Source of the DNA: Candidatus Gastranaerophilales bacterium
GTDB lineage: Bacteria > Cyanobacteriota > Vampirovibrionia > Gastranaerophilales > Gastranaerophilaceae
NCBI GenBank assembly: GCA_944326915.1
Contig: CALVFT010000003.1
Span: 62,001-126,000 of the forward strand
Reading direction: 5' to 3'
Length of the DNA stretch: 64,000 nucleotides
Shown piece by piece: positions 9,923 through 18,798 of this stretch (position 1 is its first letter; the number at the start of each line of letters is the position of its first letter). The notes under the pieces were generated by a model. The model did no database searches. It was not told where the DNA came from and was given only the letters and a program-made list of their open reading frames with translations. The position numbers were made by a program, and so were the translations under genes.

Positions 9923-11253
9923 TAGTCTCTCTTCAGTCTACCAGGAATCACATCGTGAGAAATTAAATCATCTAATGTCTCTCTATTTACTATAATATCA
10001 GATTGTGAATTATTTACAAGTACCATTGCAGATTTTTGTACTCTATTATAATTAGAAGCCATAGAATAATTATATGCACCGGTATTGTAAACACAGACTA
10101 TATCACCCTCTTCAAGCTCAGGCAATAAAACATCTTTTATCAAAATATCCCCTGACTCACAAAATCTTCCTGCAATAGTAACAGTCTTAGCTAATTCTTG
10201 TGAAGGTTTATTAACAATTTCGCAAGAATATTTAGCCTGATACATACTTGGTCTAGCATTATCAGCCATACCACCATCTACTGCAAAATATGTTTTACCT
10301 TTTGGAACCTGTTTTGAACTACCAATAGTGTACAAAGTAACACCGGCAGTAGATATAATACTTCTTCCAGGTTCGATAAATAATGCAGGAGGTTCTATTC
10401 CATATTTTTCAATACAAGAATTCAACCTAGATATAATTTTATCGGCAATTTCATATGTAGAAGGAGGTACATCTTCATCATTATATTTAACCCCCAAACC
10501 TCCACCTACGTTTACCTCATCAAGTTTTAAAGAGAATTTTTCGTCTAAACGAGCAATTTCTTTAACTAAAATTTCTATTTCATCACCATAGATAGAAGTC
10601 TCAAATATTTGCGACCCTATATGTGCATGCAAACCATGTAATTTTAAATTTTTATATTCATTTAATATTAATTCAACAGCTTCATCAATTTGTGTAAGAT
10701 CAAAGCCAAATTTAGAATCCAAATGACCTGTTTGAATATATTCATGAGTATGACATTCTATACCAGGAGTAATTCTTAAAAGAATATCAACCATTTTATT
10801 TTTACTTTTTGCTATTTCATTTAACAACGAAAGTTCAAAGAAATTATCTACAGAAATTCTTCCAACACCTAAATCGATCGCAAGAGTTAATTCTTCAAAA
10901 GATTTATTATTGCCGTTGAACAAAACCTTGTTCATATCAACTCCTGCTTTATATACAGTATAAATTTCGCCTGAGGATACAACATCAAAACCAAAACCTT
11001 CTTGAGCTAAAAGAGCAGAAGTAGCCATAGTACATAAAGCTTTTGATGCAAACATCATATTAACTTTTTGATACCCAGAAAAAGCTTTTTTATAATCAGC
11101 ACAAATACTTCTAATAGTCGCTTCATCCATAACATATAACGGAGTGTCATATTTTTGAGCTAATTCAACTAAATCACAGCCACCAATTTCGATATTTCCA
11201 TTTTCACCAATCTTAGCAGTAACAGGTTTTAATAATTGATTTGTAGTTTTCAT
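9922..11253 (-). CDS. lysA: Diaminopimelate decarboxylase LysA
   Basis: PLP-dependent fold-III decarboxylase converting meso-diaminopimelate to L-lysine. The PLP lysine is K71 in MMFASKALC. HIGSQIFETS, GGGLGVKYNDED and EPGRSIISTAG are phosphate- and substrate-binding motifs, and GRFCESGDIL carries the catalytic cysteine contributed across the dimer. At 443 residues it is slightly longer than many homologues (about 420). It overlaps cdaA by one base, so cell-wall/lysine metabolism and c-di-AMP synthesis are co-transcribed. Confidence 0.95.
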   Translation of the reverse strand: MKTTNQLLKPVTAKIGENGNIEIGGCDLVELAQKYDTPLYVMDEATIRSICADYKKAFSGYQKVNMMFASKALCTMATSALLAQEGFGFDVVSSGEIYTVYKAGVDMNKVLFNGNNKSFEELTLAIDLGVGRISVDNFFELSLLNEIAKSKNKMVDILLRITPGIECHTHEYIQTGHLDSKFGFDLTQIDEAVELILNEYKNLKLHGLHAHIGSQIFETSIYGDEIEILVKEIARLDEKFSLKLDEVNVGGGLGVKYNDEDVPPSTYEIADKIISRLNSCIEKYGIEPPALFIEPGRSIISTAGVTLYTIGSSKQVPKGKTYFAVDGGMADNARPSMYQAKYSCEIVNKPSQELAKTVTIAGRFCESGDILIKDVLLPELEEGDIVCVYNTGAYNYSMASNYNRVQKSAMVLVNNSQSDIIVNRETLDDLISHDVIPGRLKRD

Positions 11254-11287
11254 AAAATTTATAACCTCTTAAAAATCCTCTATATAC

Positions 11288-12244
11288 TTAAAATAACATA
11301 ACTATAGTTAAAATTAAAGAGAAAAATACCATTAAATTTCTTGCCTGAAAAAGTCTAAAATAAAAAGGAGCAACCGGCATTTTTTTTATTGTATTCCAAC
11401 TATCCAAAGGATAATTATACCAGCTAATACTAGGTAAATTTGATTTATCAAAATTATATTCTTTCATATACTCATACAATTTTAAAGCTAAAGGCATAGT
11501 TAAATACGTTGCAAAGAACCAATAATTCCATACTTTAATCGCAAACAAGCCAATAAAGAAATATCCAAGCAAATATATATACCACAACAGTTTTAATGCA
11601 GTTTTTTTATTTCCGATTCGACAACAAAGAGTTTTCTTATGAGCAACCATATCTCCGTCAAAATCTAAAAGAGTATGTGTATATAAAAGACCAATCGTAA
11701 ACATTACTACTGCAAAAGAAAGGATTAAAACATTTATAGAAAAATTTTTCATCATTACATAATAAACCCCTTCAAACAGTAATGGACCAAAGGCAATACC
11801 TACAGCAATCTCACTAAGCCCAATCAAAGAAAGTCTTGCATATAAAAGAGTAATCAACCCACCAATTATACCTAACCAAAACACAGGGAAACCGGCTCTA
11901 AAGAACAAAAAAACTCCGGTTAAAATTGCTATACTACAATAAAATATAACCACACATAGCAAATCATTTAAAGATGCTTGACCATTTTTTATGTACTCAC
12001 ACTTACTTTTCTGAGCAGAATTAATAAACCTTTCATCTTTGCATAAAATTCCATAATCAACATAATCATCAAATAAGTTCGTAGCCAAATGCGCCATTGA
12101 TATACCAATGAGAGCAATAATTCCATTCAAAATATCACCATTATGCCTTAGTGCATAAACAAAAACAACAAGCCAAGACATAAAAGTCATAGGTAAAGAA
12201 AAAACTCTCGAATTTTCCAGCCAAAACCTAATACGATTTAACAT
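11288..12244 (-). CDS. UbiA-family prenyltransferase (MenA-like)
   Basis: Integral membrane prenyltransferase with about eight hydrophobic helices over 318 residues. The first Asp-rich motif is NLFDDYVDY and the second is DFDGDMVAHKKTL, both needed to bind prenyl diphosphate through Mg2+. The overall look is closest to 1,4-dihydroxy-2-naphthoate polyprenyltransferases, but no menaquinone genes are nearby, so the acceptor is undetermined. It lies 34 bases upstream of lysA in the same direction. Confidence 0.85.
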   Translation of the reverse strand: MLNRIRFWLENSRVFSLPMTFMSWLVVFVYALRHNGDILNGIIALIGISMAHLATNLFDDYVDYGILCKDERFINSAQKSKCEYIKNGQASLNDLLCVVIFYCSIAILTGVFLFFRAGFPVFWLGIIGGLITLLYARLSLIGLSEIAVGIAFGPLLFEGVYYVMMKNFSINVLILSFAVVMFTIGLLYTHTLLDFDGDMVAHKKTLCCRIGNKKTALKLLWYIYLLGYFFIGLFAIKVWNYWFFATYLTMPLALKLYEYMKEYNFDKSNLPSISWYNYPLDSWNTIKKMPVAPFYFRLFQARNLMVFFSLILTIVMLF

Positions 12245-12279
12245 ACAATACTTTATCTCCCCTAATCAAAAATTTTATA

Positions 12280-12498
12280 CTATTTTAAAAGGCTTTTCAT
12301 CCCAACAACAGCTTCATAACTAGCACCAGCTTCCAATATTTCTTCAGCAGTTAGTCCAAAAAGTGTAACCAGTCCATACACATCCTTATCACCTTTTTCC
12401 AAAAGGTCGACAACAGTTCTTACAGCCTCGTCTCTTGTCAAACGAGAGAATCTATCATTTATACCAAGGTGTAAACTTCTTTTTTTAGCTTTTCCCAT
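12280..12498 (-). CDS. Small unknown protein (72 aa)
   Basis: A compact 72-residue, basic-then-acidic helical protein with no recognised domain (ends EAGASYEAVVGMKSLLK). It is in the same direction as its neighbours, 23 bases after the ROK kinase stop. Codon use and amphipathic helices look genuine, but I see no good Shine-Dalgarno sequence. Function unknown. Confidence 0.65.
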   Translation of the reverse strand: MGKAKKRSLHLGINDRFSRLTRDEAVRTVVDLLEKGDKDVYGLVTLFGLTAEEILEAGASYEAVVGMKSLLK

Positions 12499-12521
12499 TT
12501 ATAAAACCAATCTTTTTAAGG

Positions 12522-13397
12522 CTATATCCCAACATTTAGAGCTAACAAAGCAGCCCCAATCATACCTGAATAATTCCCTGCTTGAGCAGTTACAACTTTC
12601 GCCGGCGTAGTAACTATTTGTGAATTCATTTCTGTTTCCAAATACTCAACATTTACAAATTCTGCCATTGAACCTGAAAGAACAAAAACATCAGGATCAA
12701 ATATATTTGCAAGCCCTATTAAGCCATTCAAGATATCATCCTGCCATTTATTAAAAACTTCTGTCATTTTAACATCACCACTTTGCATACCTTGAATGAC
12801 ATCATATGTAGTAACATCTTCTCTACCTAGGATTTCTTCTGCAGTCAGTTTCAACCCAGTACCTGACGCATAAGCTTCAAAACAATCCCAAGATCCGCAA
12901 GTGCACTTTCTATGTTTGTCATCCCTCATTTTAAAATGCATTTCTCCTGCAGCGCCATTTTTCCCTTTATAAAGTTTATTATCAAGAATAATTCCTCCAC
13001 CTACACCTGTACCAAGTGTAAGCATAACAGAATAAGGCATTCCCTTAGATGCTCCAATAATATGTTCAGCCCACGCAGCAGCATTAGCATCATTTTCAAC
13101 AAAGACCGGTTTGCTACTCAATCCTTTAAAATTCATTGAAGGATAACCTTCAGCAATATTCCCTGTAGACCCGAGAATTCCATCATTTTTGTTATTAACA
13201 GCTCCACAAGTAGCAAATGCAATGACATCAACTTCATTTTCGTGTTTTTTTATAATTTCAGAAAACAACTCTTTTATTTCTTCAAAAGTTTTTGGAGTAT
13301 GATGTTTTTCAACATCAGAAACTATTTTACCGTTTTCATCAATTATCGTATTATAAATTTTTGTTCCACCGACATCTATTGCCAAAGCTTTTTTCAT
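12522..13397 (-). CDS. ROK family sugar kinase (glucokinase / ManNAc kinase-like)
   Basis: ASKHA-fold kinase of 291 residues. The phosphate loop is IDVGGTKI at residues 7-14, VENDANAAAWAE contains the catalytic aspartate, GTGVGGGIIL is the second nucleotide motif, and the ROK zinc site is CTCGSWDCFEAYASG. Substrate is not certain. Adjacency to nanE two genes upstream makes N-acetylmannosamine as plausible as glucose. It starts on the base after the stop of the 64-residue protein, with its AAGGATG ribosome site inside that gene, so translation is coupled. Confidence 0.9.
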   Translation of the reverse strand: MKKALAIDVGGTKIYNTIIDENGKIVSDVEKHHTPKTFEEIKELFSEIIKKHENEVDVIAFATCGAVNNKNDGILGSTGNIAEGYPSMNFKGLSSKPVFVENDANAAAWAEHIIGASKGMPYSVMLTLGTGVGGGIILDNKLYKGKNGAAGEMHFKMRDDKHRKCTCGSWDCFEAYASGTGLKLTAEEILGREDVTTYDVIQGMQSGDVKMTEVFNKWQDDILNGLIGLANIFDPDVFVLSGSMAEFVNVEYLETEMNSQIVTTPAKVVTAQAGNYSGMIGAALLALNVGI

Positions 13398-13592
13398 CTA
13401 TTTTACATCCTTTTCTGATTGTTTTACAAATGTATCAACAGCTTTTACAGCTTTTTGATACATTGGAATTTCTGTTGTTGCAATCTTTTTAGCTACATCA
13501 AATTTTCCTTTACTACTTTCTACAGGAGCTGATTTTATAATCTCTAACAAATTTTTAGCGACATCATAAGTTGACATCATTCGAATTTTCAT
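13398..13592 (-). CDS. Small unknown protein (64 aa) in the nanE-ROK operon
   Basis: A 64-residue helical protein (STYDVAKNLLEIIKSAP, then KFDVAKKIATTEIPMYQKAV) of no known family. It is tightly packed: 12 bases after nanE and directly abutting the ROK kinase. An AGGTGG sequence lies just upstream of its ATG. The spacing makes it likely to be translated and perhaps to bind one of the two enzymes; that is inference only. Confidence 0.65.
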   Translation of the reverse strand: MKIRMMSTYDVAKNLLEIIKSAPVESSKGKFDVAKKIATTEIPMYQKAVKAVDTFVKQSEKDVK

Positions 13593-13604
13593 ATTCCACC
13601 TACT

Positions 13605-14285
13605 TTATCTTTGCACAAATCTTTTAGTAATTAACTGAGGTCTTGTAATAGCTGATCCAATAACAACGCAATGAGCTCCAAGTTCAAATGCTCTATCAAC
13701 CTCACTTGGCTCCCAAATTCTACCCTCAAGCACAACAGGTTTGCCGGTTTCTTTAACTAAATTTTCTAAAAGCTCAAAATCAGGTCCATCAGGTTTGTTT
13801 TGAGAGAACTGAGTATAACCTGACAAAGTGGTAGACAAAATATCAGCACCCAACTTAGCTGCATTTATCCCTTCTTCTACAGTAGAAACATCAGCCATAG
13901 AAGCCCTTTTATTAATTTTTATATATTTAATTATTTTTTCTAAAGTTTCGCCATTTGGTCTAGGGCGCATAGTTCCGTCAAATGCAACAATATCAGCACC
14001 AGCATCAATAAGTTCAATAACTTCTTTCAAAGTTGGTGTTATGTAAACTATTTCCTGCCAATTAGGAGGAATAACATCAGGTTTAGTAAGACCAATGACA
14101 GGGACATCAAAAAGATGTTTTGCATTTTTAACATCTCTAGCACCTGCGACTCTCAATGCACCAGCACCGCCTTTAATCACAGACTTCATCATTGCGACCA
14201 TACATTTTTCTAAATACAAAGGTTCACTAGGCATAGCCTGAACTGAAACCACAACTTTATGTTCTAAACGATTAATAATATCCAT
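13605..14285 (-). CDS. nanE: N-acetylmannosamine-6-phosphate 2-epimerase NanE
   Basis: TIM-barrel epimerase interconverting ManNAc-6-P and GlcNAc-6-P. Family features: VVSVQAMPSEPL at the N-terminus, GLTKPDVIPP, a central DIVAFDGTMRPRP and ADVSTVEEGI, then VVLEGRIWEPSEV and HCVVIGSAITRPQLIT at the phosphate-binding end. Normal length (226). With the ROK kinase it forms a short amino-sugar module. There is no Shine-Dalgarno sequence before the ATG, while a perfect TATAAT lies six bases upstream, so the mRNA may be leaderless. Confidence 0.93.
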   Translation of the reverse strand: MDIINRLEHKVVVSVQAMPSEPLYLEKCMVAMMKSVIKGGAGALRVAGARDVKNAKHLFDVPVIGLTKPDVIPPNWQEIVYITPTLKEVIELIDAGADIVAFDGTMRPRPNGETLEKIIKYIKINKRASMADVSTVEEGINAAKLGADILSTTLSGYTQFSQNKPDGPDFELLENLVKETGKPVVLEGRIWEPSEVDRAFELGAHCVVIGSAITRPQLITKRFVQR

Positions 14286-14288
14286 AGA

Positions 14289-14328
14289 TTTATTATAACT
14301 TAAAAATTTTTATTTAGGTTATAATAAA
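14289..14328. promoter_or_regulatory. Perfect inverted repeat carrying back-to-back -10 boxes
   Basis: TTTATTATAAC at 14289-14299 is an exact inverted copy of GTTATAATAAA at 14318-14328, with 18 bases between. Each arm contains TATAAT, one facing nanE (minus) and one facing the M16 gene (plus). No convincing -35 boxes are visible, so this is either a symmetric divergent promoter or a regulator site. Confidence 0.45.
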
Positions 14329-14347
14329 TAAAAAAGAGGAAGAGATT

Positions 14348-15673
14348 ATGAAAAAAAGCTTAGTAAAATATCCGTTCTTAACAGAAGACGTAGAAATTTA
14401 TGAAAGAGAAAATGGTCATAAAATAGTTTTAGCGCACAAAGAAGGAGAACTTGTAAACGTAAGTACTTGGGTGAAAACGGGTTCAATAAACGAAAACGAT
14501 AAAAACAACGGAATTTCACATTTCCTTGAACACCTTATGTTCAAAGGAACCCATAAACATACAGCAGGAGAATTTGATAAAATACTTGAAGCTAAAGGAG
14601 CTATCGTAAACGCTGCTACTTGGAAAGACTATACATTCTACTACGTAACCCTACCTAAAGGGCCACAAGATAAAGATCTATACCAAGCAATAGAATTACA
14701 TGCCGATATGATGATTGACCCTGTATTACCTGAAGAAGAAATAGGAGCACCGTTTGATTTAAACGACCATACAGTTACAGACAAAAGAGAACGTCATGTC
14801 GTAATAGAAGAAATAAGAATGCGTAAAGACCAAAACTGGACAAAAGTATACAACGCATGCAACTACAACATGTACACCAAACATCCTTACAAAAGAGATG
14901 TAATAGGCACTCCTGAAATAATTTCTCAAGTAACTCAACAAGAAATTATGAACTACTACAAAACTTTCTACTCTCCAGAAAATATGACAACAATAATCGT
15001 CGGAGATTTTGATAAAGAAAAAGTACTCGCAAAAGTCGAAAAAGAATTCGATTTTAACGGACGTGCAAATTCTCACAATCAACAGCACGAAATTGATACT
15101 CCTACAAAACATACTCTATTGATTGAAAACAAATCAAAAGTTAATACATCATACCTTATGGTAGGATTTCTTGGCCCAAAAGCGAACAATTTAAAAGAAA
15201 ATATTTCTCTTGATTTAATAAGCATAATTCTTGGAGAAGGTACAAGTTGCAGACTTTACCAAAATCTTATAGAAAAACAGCCTGAACCTATCTTCAATAT
15301 CGTGGGTTCTGAACATTATCAATTTAAAGATGGAAACAATTTCTTTATTCAAGCCAACTTCAAACCAGAAAAACGTGATATGGCTATTGATTTAATAAAA
15401 AAAGAAATGGCAAATCTACTTGAAAACAAAATTTCACAAGAAGAACTTCTAAAAGCCAAAAAGAAAGTTAAATCAAGATTTGCATACTCTGCTGAAACAG
15501 TATCAGAAATTGGAGAAACAATCGGCTACTATATGACAGTATGTGACGATTTAAAACTGATTGAAGATTACCTAAAAGATGTTGAAGATATCACCATCGA
15601 AGATCTTGAAAACTCAATAAAAACTTATCTAGACATCAATAATGCAGTAATTTCTGTATTGGATCCCGAATAA
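14348..15673 (+). CDS. M16 family zinc metallopeptidase
   Basis: Processing-peptidase-like M16B protein of 441 residues without a signal peptide. The inverted zinc motif HxxEH is H58-F-L-E61-H62 (SHFLEHLMFKG) and the downstream glutamate lies in the VVIEEIRM segment about 85 residues later, so the active site is complete. The substrate is unknown; related enzymes cleave peptides or signal sequences. An AAGAGGAAGAG ribosome site precedes the ATG. A second, double-length M16 protein is encoded at 47118. Confidence 0.92.
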   Translation: MKKSLVKYPFLTEDVEIYERENGHKIVLAHKEGELVNVSTWVKTGSINENDKNNGISHFLEHLMFKGTHKHTAGEFDKILEAKGAIVNAATWKDYTFYYVTLPKGPQDKDLYQAIELHADMMIDPVLPEEEIGAPFDLNDHTVTDKRERHVVIEEIRMRKDQNWTKVYNACNYNMYTKHPYKRDVIGTPEIISQVTQQEIMNYYKTFYSPENMTTIIVGDFDKEKVLAKVEKEFDFNGRANSHNQQHEIDTPTKHTLLIENKSKVNTSYLMVGFLGPKANNLKENISLDLISIILGEGTSCRLYQNLIEKQPEPIFNIVGSEHYQFKDGNNFFIQANFKPEKRDMAIDLIKKEMANLLENKISQEELLKAKKKVKSRFAYSAETVSEIGETIGYYMTVCDDLKLIEDYLKDVEDITIEDLENSIKTYLDINNAVISVLDPE

Positions 15674-15718
15674 GTATAAATCGACAAATTCCAGATAATA
15701 ATATATGGCTAAAGTGAT

Positions 15719-15734
15719 GTGAAAAATTTTTCAC
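15719..15734. repeat. Perfect 16-base palindrome between M16 gene and UDG gene
   Basis: GTGAAAAATTTTTCAC is a perfect palindrome lying inside weaker outer complementarity (GCTAA before, TTAGC after). It lacks a following T tract, so it is not a typical terminator. It could be a binding site or an RNA processing hairpin. Confidence 0.5.
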
Positions 15735-15780
15735 TACAAGTTAGCTTTATAAACATTCCAAGTAGGAAAGACTAAGTATA

Positions 15781-16380
15781 ATGAACGAAACACTTCAAAA
15801 AGAAACTAAAGAGTTAGAGAAAATTAGAGAAAAATGTCTATCCTGTCAAAAATGTTCTCTATGTAAAACAAGAACAAATATTGTATTTTCAGGAGGAATT
15901 CCAAACAAAAAAATGATGCTAATAGGTGAAGCACCAGGCTACTATGAAGATCAAAAAGGAGAACCTTTTGTTGGCAAGGCAGGGCAACTGCTTGACAAAA
16001 TTTTTGCATCAGTAGACCTTTCTAGACAAAAGGACGTATACATCTGCAACACCCTAAAATGTCGCCCTCCAGAAAACAGAGACCCACTTCCTGAAGAAAA
16101 AGAAGCTTGTAAAGAATACCTGGAAGCACAAATTGAAATTCTTAAACCAAGAATAATATTACTATGTGGACGTGTAGCCGTAAATTCTATACTAGGAACA
16201 ACTCAAGGTATAACAAAAATTAGAGGGAAATGGTACGAAGGTCCATATCATTCTAAGATGATGCCGATATTTCATCCATCTTACTTACTAAGAAATGACT
16301 CAAGAGAAAAAGGGAGTCCTAAATGGCTTATGTGGCAAGATATTCAAGAAATTAAAAAAGTATACAGTATGCTAGACTAA
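15781..16380 (+). CDS. Family 4 (Fe-S) uracil-DNA glycosylase
   Basis: Removes uracil from DNA in base-excision repair. The active-site motif GEAPGYYED is at residues 49-57 and the second motif is HPSYLLRN near 165-172. Fe-S ligands are expected among C19/C22/C25/C28 plus C94 (KCRPPENRDP) and C110, the spacing of the thermophile/cyanobacterial family 4 enzymes. The N-terminus has an extra CxxC repeat, so the exact ligands are ambiguous. Length 199, normal. Confidence 0.93.
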   Translation: MNETLQKETKELEKIREKCLSCQKCSLCKTRTNIVFSGGIPNKKMMLIGEAPGYYEDQKGEPFVGKAGQLLDKIFASVDLSRQKDVYICNTLKCRPPENRDPLPEEKEACKEYLEAQIEILKPRIILLCGRVAVNSILGTTQGITKIRGKWYEGPYHSKMMPIFHPSYLLRNDSREKGSPKWLMWQDIQEIKKVYSMLD

Positions 16381-16383
16381 GCA

Positions 16384-17037
16384 TTATTCTTTAAAGATAT
16401 CTGTCAAATACTTATATCCACCTTTTTCATCAGGCAAACAATAAGTTATATTTGGATAGAAATAATAATCTCCGGACTTATTCCTCATAATTACCATGCT
16501 AAAAAGATCATACCCACTTTTATTAGGTTTCGCATTACCATTTACATCTATTGCAAACATAGGTTTTTGCACACCAGTAGGGTAATTATACACAATTAAA
16601 TTACTAGAATCTGCCATTACAAATGCTTGGTTAAATCTATTCATCATACTTTCTGAATATCCAGCACATCTTGCTTCTGCGGTATAAGATTTGTATACTG
16701 GTACACATCCATCAGAAAGAGCATCTTTTTTGCAATACTTTCTAACATTTAAGTTCGTTGCAAATCTTTTGTAAAACTTATCACAATTTGCATAATTATT
16801 TTTCACATTTTTATCTGTACTATAATAGCACCCAGTATCCCCAAACATATCAAGAGCAGTTATAGTCAATGCCTGATTATATGTTATATACTCCTTTTTA
16901 AACTGCATAATCAAATATTTTTCTCTAAAATAAGATATACAAAAACAAACAGCTACACTCAAAATCAAAAAAGAGATCAACAAAGCTATTAAAAATTTAT
17001 TATTTGCACTTGCAACTTTTTTTGAAACACTCATCAT
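16384..17037 (-). CDS. Membrane-anchored pilin-like protein lacking the prepilin motif
   Basis: 217 residues: a basic cytoplasmic stretch, one membrane helix (about residues 15-35, FLIALLISFLILSVAVCFC), then an extracytoplasmic domain with several cysteines (GDTGCYYS, NCDKFYK, CKKDALSDGC). The end of this domain (DVNGNAKPNKSGYDLFSMVI, followed by YYFYPN) matches in pattern the C-terminal part of the prepilin at 51376. The type IV prepilin peptidase motif (GFTLxE-like) is absent. Its ATG overlaps the ilvB-like stop by four bases, and a GAGGAAG ribosome site sits at the end of that gene. Confidence 0.8.
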   Translation of the reverse strand: MMSVSKKVASANNKFLIALLISFLILSVAVCFCISYFREKYLIMQFKKEYITYNQALTITALDMFGDTGCYYSTDKNVKNNYANCDKFYKRFATNLNVRKYCKKDALSDGCVPVYKSYTAEARCAGYSESMMNRFNQAFVMADSSNLIVYNYPTGVQKPMFAIDVNGNAKPNKSGYDLFSMVIMRNKSGDYYFYPNITYCLPDEKGGYKYLTDIFKE

Positions 17038-18692
17038 AACACTTCCTCAGGCTCTACTACAAAATCGACCAAAACAGGCTCATTAACATCAAAAACCTTT
17101 TCTAATACATTATGTATACCGTCAAAATTTGAAACCCTAAAGGCTTTTATCCCATAAGCATTTGCAACTGCAACAAAATCAGGATTAGAAATATGTGTGT
17201 TAGAATACCTTGACTCACAATTTTTTTGCTGAAGTTGTCTTACCATACCTAAATAACCATTATTAAAAATCATTATCTTAACAGGAATATTATATTCTTT
17301 TAAAGTTGCTAATTCTTGAATATTCATCTGAAAAGAGGCGTCTCCAGCAATACATAAAACTTCTTTATCCGGTCTTGCAATAGAGGCACCGATTGCAGCA
17401 GGAAAACCAAACCCCATAGTACCAAGTCCTCCTGCGGTTATAAATTCTCGATTTTTCACAGCATCAAAAGCCCTACTTGCCCAAATTTGATGTTGTCCAA
17501 CTTCTGTAACTATTATAGGATGCATATCTGCTGTGTAGTTATTTATACTCCTCATTACATCAAAAGATGATAAAACATCAGAGCTATTAAAACATTCATA
17601 AATATTAGAAGATTGCCTTAAGCTATTAACTCTATCCATCCAATAATCATTAGAGAAAGTAGAGTATTGTTTTTCGTCATACAATGCTAATAAATCACTC
17701 AAAACATATTTAATATCAGCAACCAAAGAAATTTTAGGGATGAAACACTTAGCTATTTCATCTTCATTAATATCTATTTGTATAACTTTATTATCAAGCT
17801 CATTGTTCTTATAACAACAAGTTATACGATTATTTAAACGTGCTCCCAAAGAAACAACAAGGTCAGCCTCTCTAAGAAGTTGATTTGCACAATAGTCTCC
17901 AAACAAACCAATTTTCCCAGAATAATTTTTATGTTTTTGCGGGAAAGAACCAATCCCCATAATCGTATTGACCACGGGAATATTTAATTTATTGACAAAT
18001 TCTACCAATAAATCAACAGCACCAGAATGGCAAACACCTCCACCAGAAATTATTAAAGGTCTTTTTGCATTTTTGATATTTTTCAGAATATTTAAAATAC
18101 TTTCTTTAGGTAAATTTTGAACAAAATCATCTTGCGAATATTTAATTGGATTAAAATCAAATTTTTCAGTAAAAACATCCTTTAAAATATCAATTAAAAC
18201 AGGTCCTTTTTTACCGCTATTTGCAATAGAAAAAGCTTTTGCTAAAACTTCTGGTAATTCATTAGCACTTTTTACCTGAAAATTTGTTTTCGTACAAGAC
18301 TTTGTAATATCACAAATATCTACTTCTCCAAAAGCACCTTTACCTATAGCATTTTTCCTCACCTGCCCCGTTATTATAACCAAAGGAAATCCATCTTTAT
18401 ATGCATTAGCAATACCTGTAACTAAATTTGTTGCCCCCGGGCCTGATGTTGATATAACAACCCCGCATTTTCCAGAAACCCTTGCATATCCTTCTGCAGC
18501 ATGTACCGCAGCTTGTTCATGACGAGTCAAATAGTGATTAATCTTATCTTTATTTAAAAAGAGTTCATCATATAAACTTAATACCACACCTCCAGGGTAG
18601 CCAAATACATCTGAAATACCAAAACGACAAAGCATTTCAATGATAGCCTGAGCACCTGTTAAAACCTTCGTATTTTCTTTTAAAATAGCCAT
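17034..18692 (-). CDS. ilvB: Acetolactate synthase large subunit-like TPP enzyme
   Basis: ThDP-dependent enzyme of the acetohydroxyacid synthase group, which condenses pyruvate (or pyruvate and 2-oxobutyrate) in branched-chain amino acid synthesis. GYPGGVVLSLYDEL and TRHEQAAVHAAEGYAR (catalytic Glu) are at the N-terminus. The ThDP motif near the C-terminus reads GDASFQMN...NNGYLGMVRQ, with Ala where GDG is usual. I chose the ATG at 18692 because AGAGAG lies eight bases upstream; a TTG 18 bases earlier is less likely. No ilvN regulatory subunit is adjacent; a pilin-like gene overlaps the end instead, which is an odd pairing. Confidence 0.9.
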   Translation of the reverse strand: MAILKENTKVLTGAQAIIEMLCRFGISDVFGYPGGVVLSLYDELFLNKDKINHYLTRHEQAAVHAAEGYARVSGKCGVVISTSGPGATNLVTGIANAYKDGFPLVIITGQVRKNAIGKGAFGEVDICDITKSCTKTNFQVKSANELPEVLAKAFSIANSGKKGPVLIDILKDVFTEKFDFNPIKYSQDDFVQNLPKESILNILKNIKNAKRPLIISGGGVCHSGAVDLLVEFVNKLNIPVVNTIMGIGSFPQKHKNYSGKIGLFGDYCANQLLREADLVVSLGARLNNRITCCYKNNELDNKVIQIDINEDEIAKCFIPKISLVADIKYVLSDLLALYDEKQYSTFSNDYWMDRVNSLRQSSNIYECFNSSDVLSSFDVMRSINNYTADMHPIIVTEVGQHQIWASRAFDAVKNREFITAGGLGTMGFGFPAAIGASIARPDKEVLCIAGDASFQMNIQELATLKEYNIPVKIMIFNNGYLGMVRQLQQKNCESRYSNTHISNPDFVAVANAYGIKAFRVSNFDGIHNVLEKVFDVNEPVLVDFVVEPEEVL

Positions 18693-18769
18693 TAAAAATT
18701 CTCTCTTCAAAGCATTCTAGCACAATTTGAAATATCTTTCAAGCAAAATAAATTTAAAGATATAAAATT

Positions 18770-18792
18770 AAAGGCACCTTTTAGGTGCCTTT
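18770..18792 (-). terminator. Rho-independent terminator
   Basis: Nine-base-pair stem AAAGGCACC/GGTGCCTTT with a 5-base loop followed, on the minus strand, by an AT-rich tail. It ends the transcript of the K/R-rich protein at 18799. Confidence 0.8.
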
Positions 18793-18798
18793 TCTAAT

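Noticed and set aside
17034..18710. TTG start for the acetolactate synthase
   Set aside because: It would place the AGAGAG ribosome site inside the gene; the ATG at 18692 fits better.
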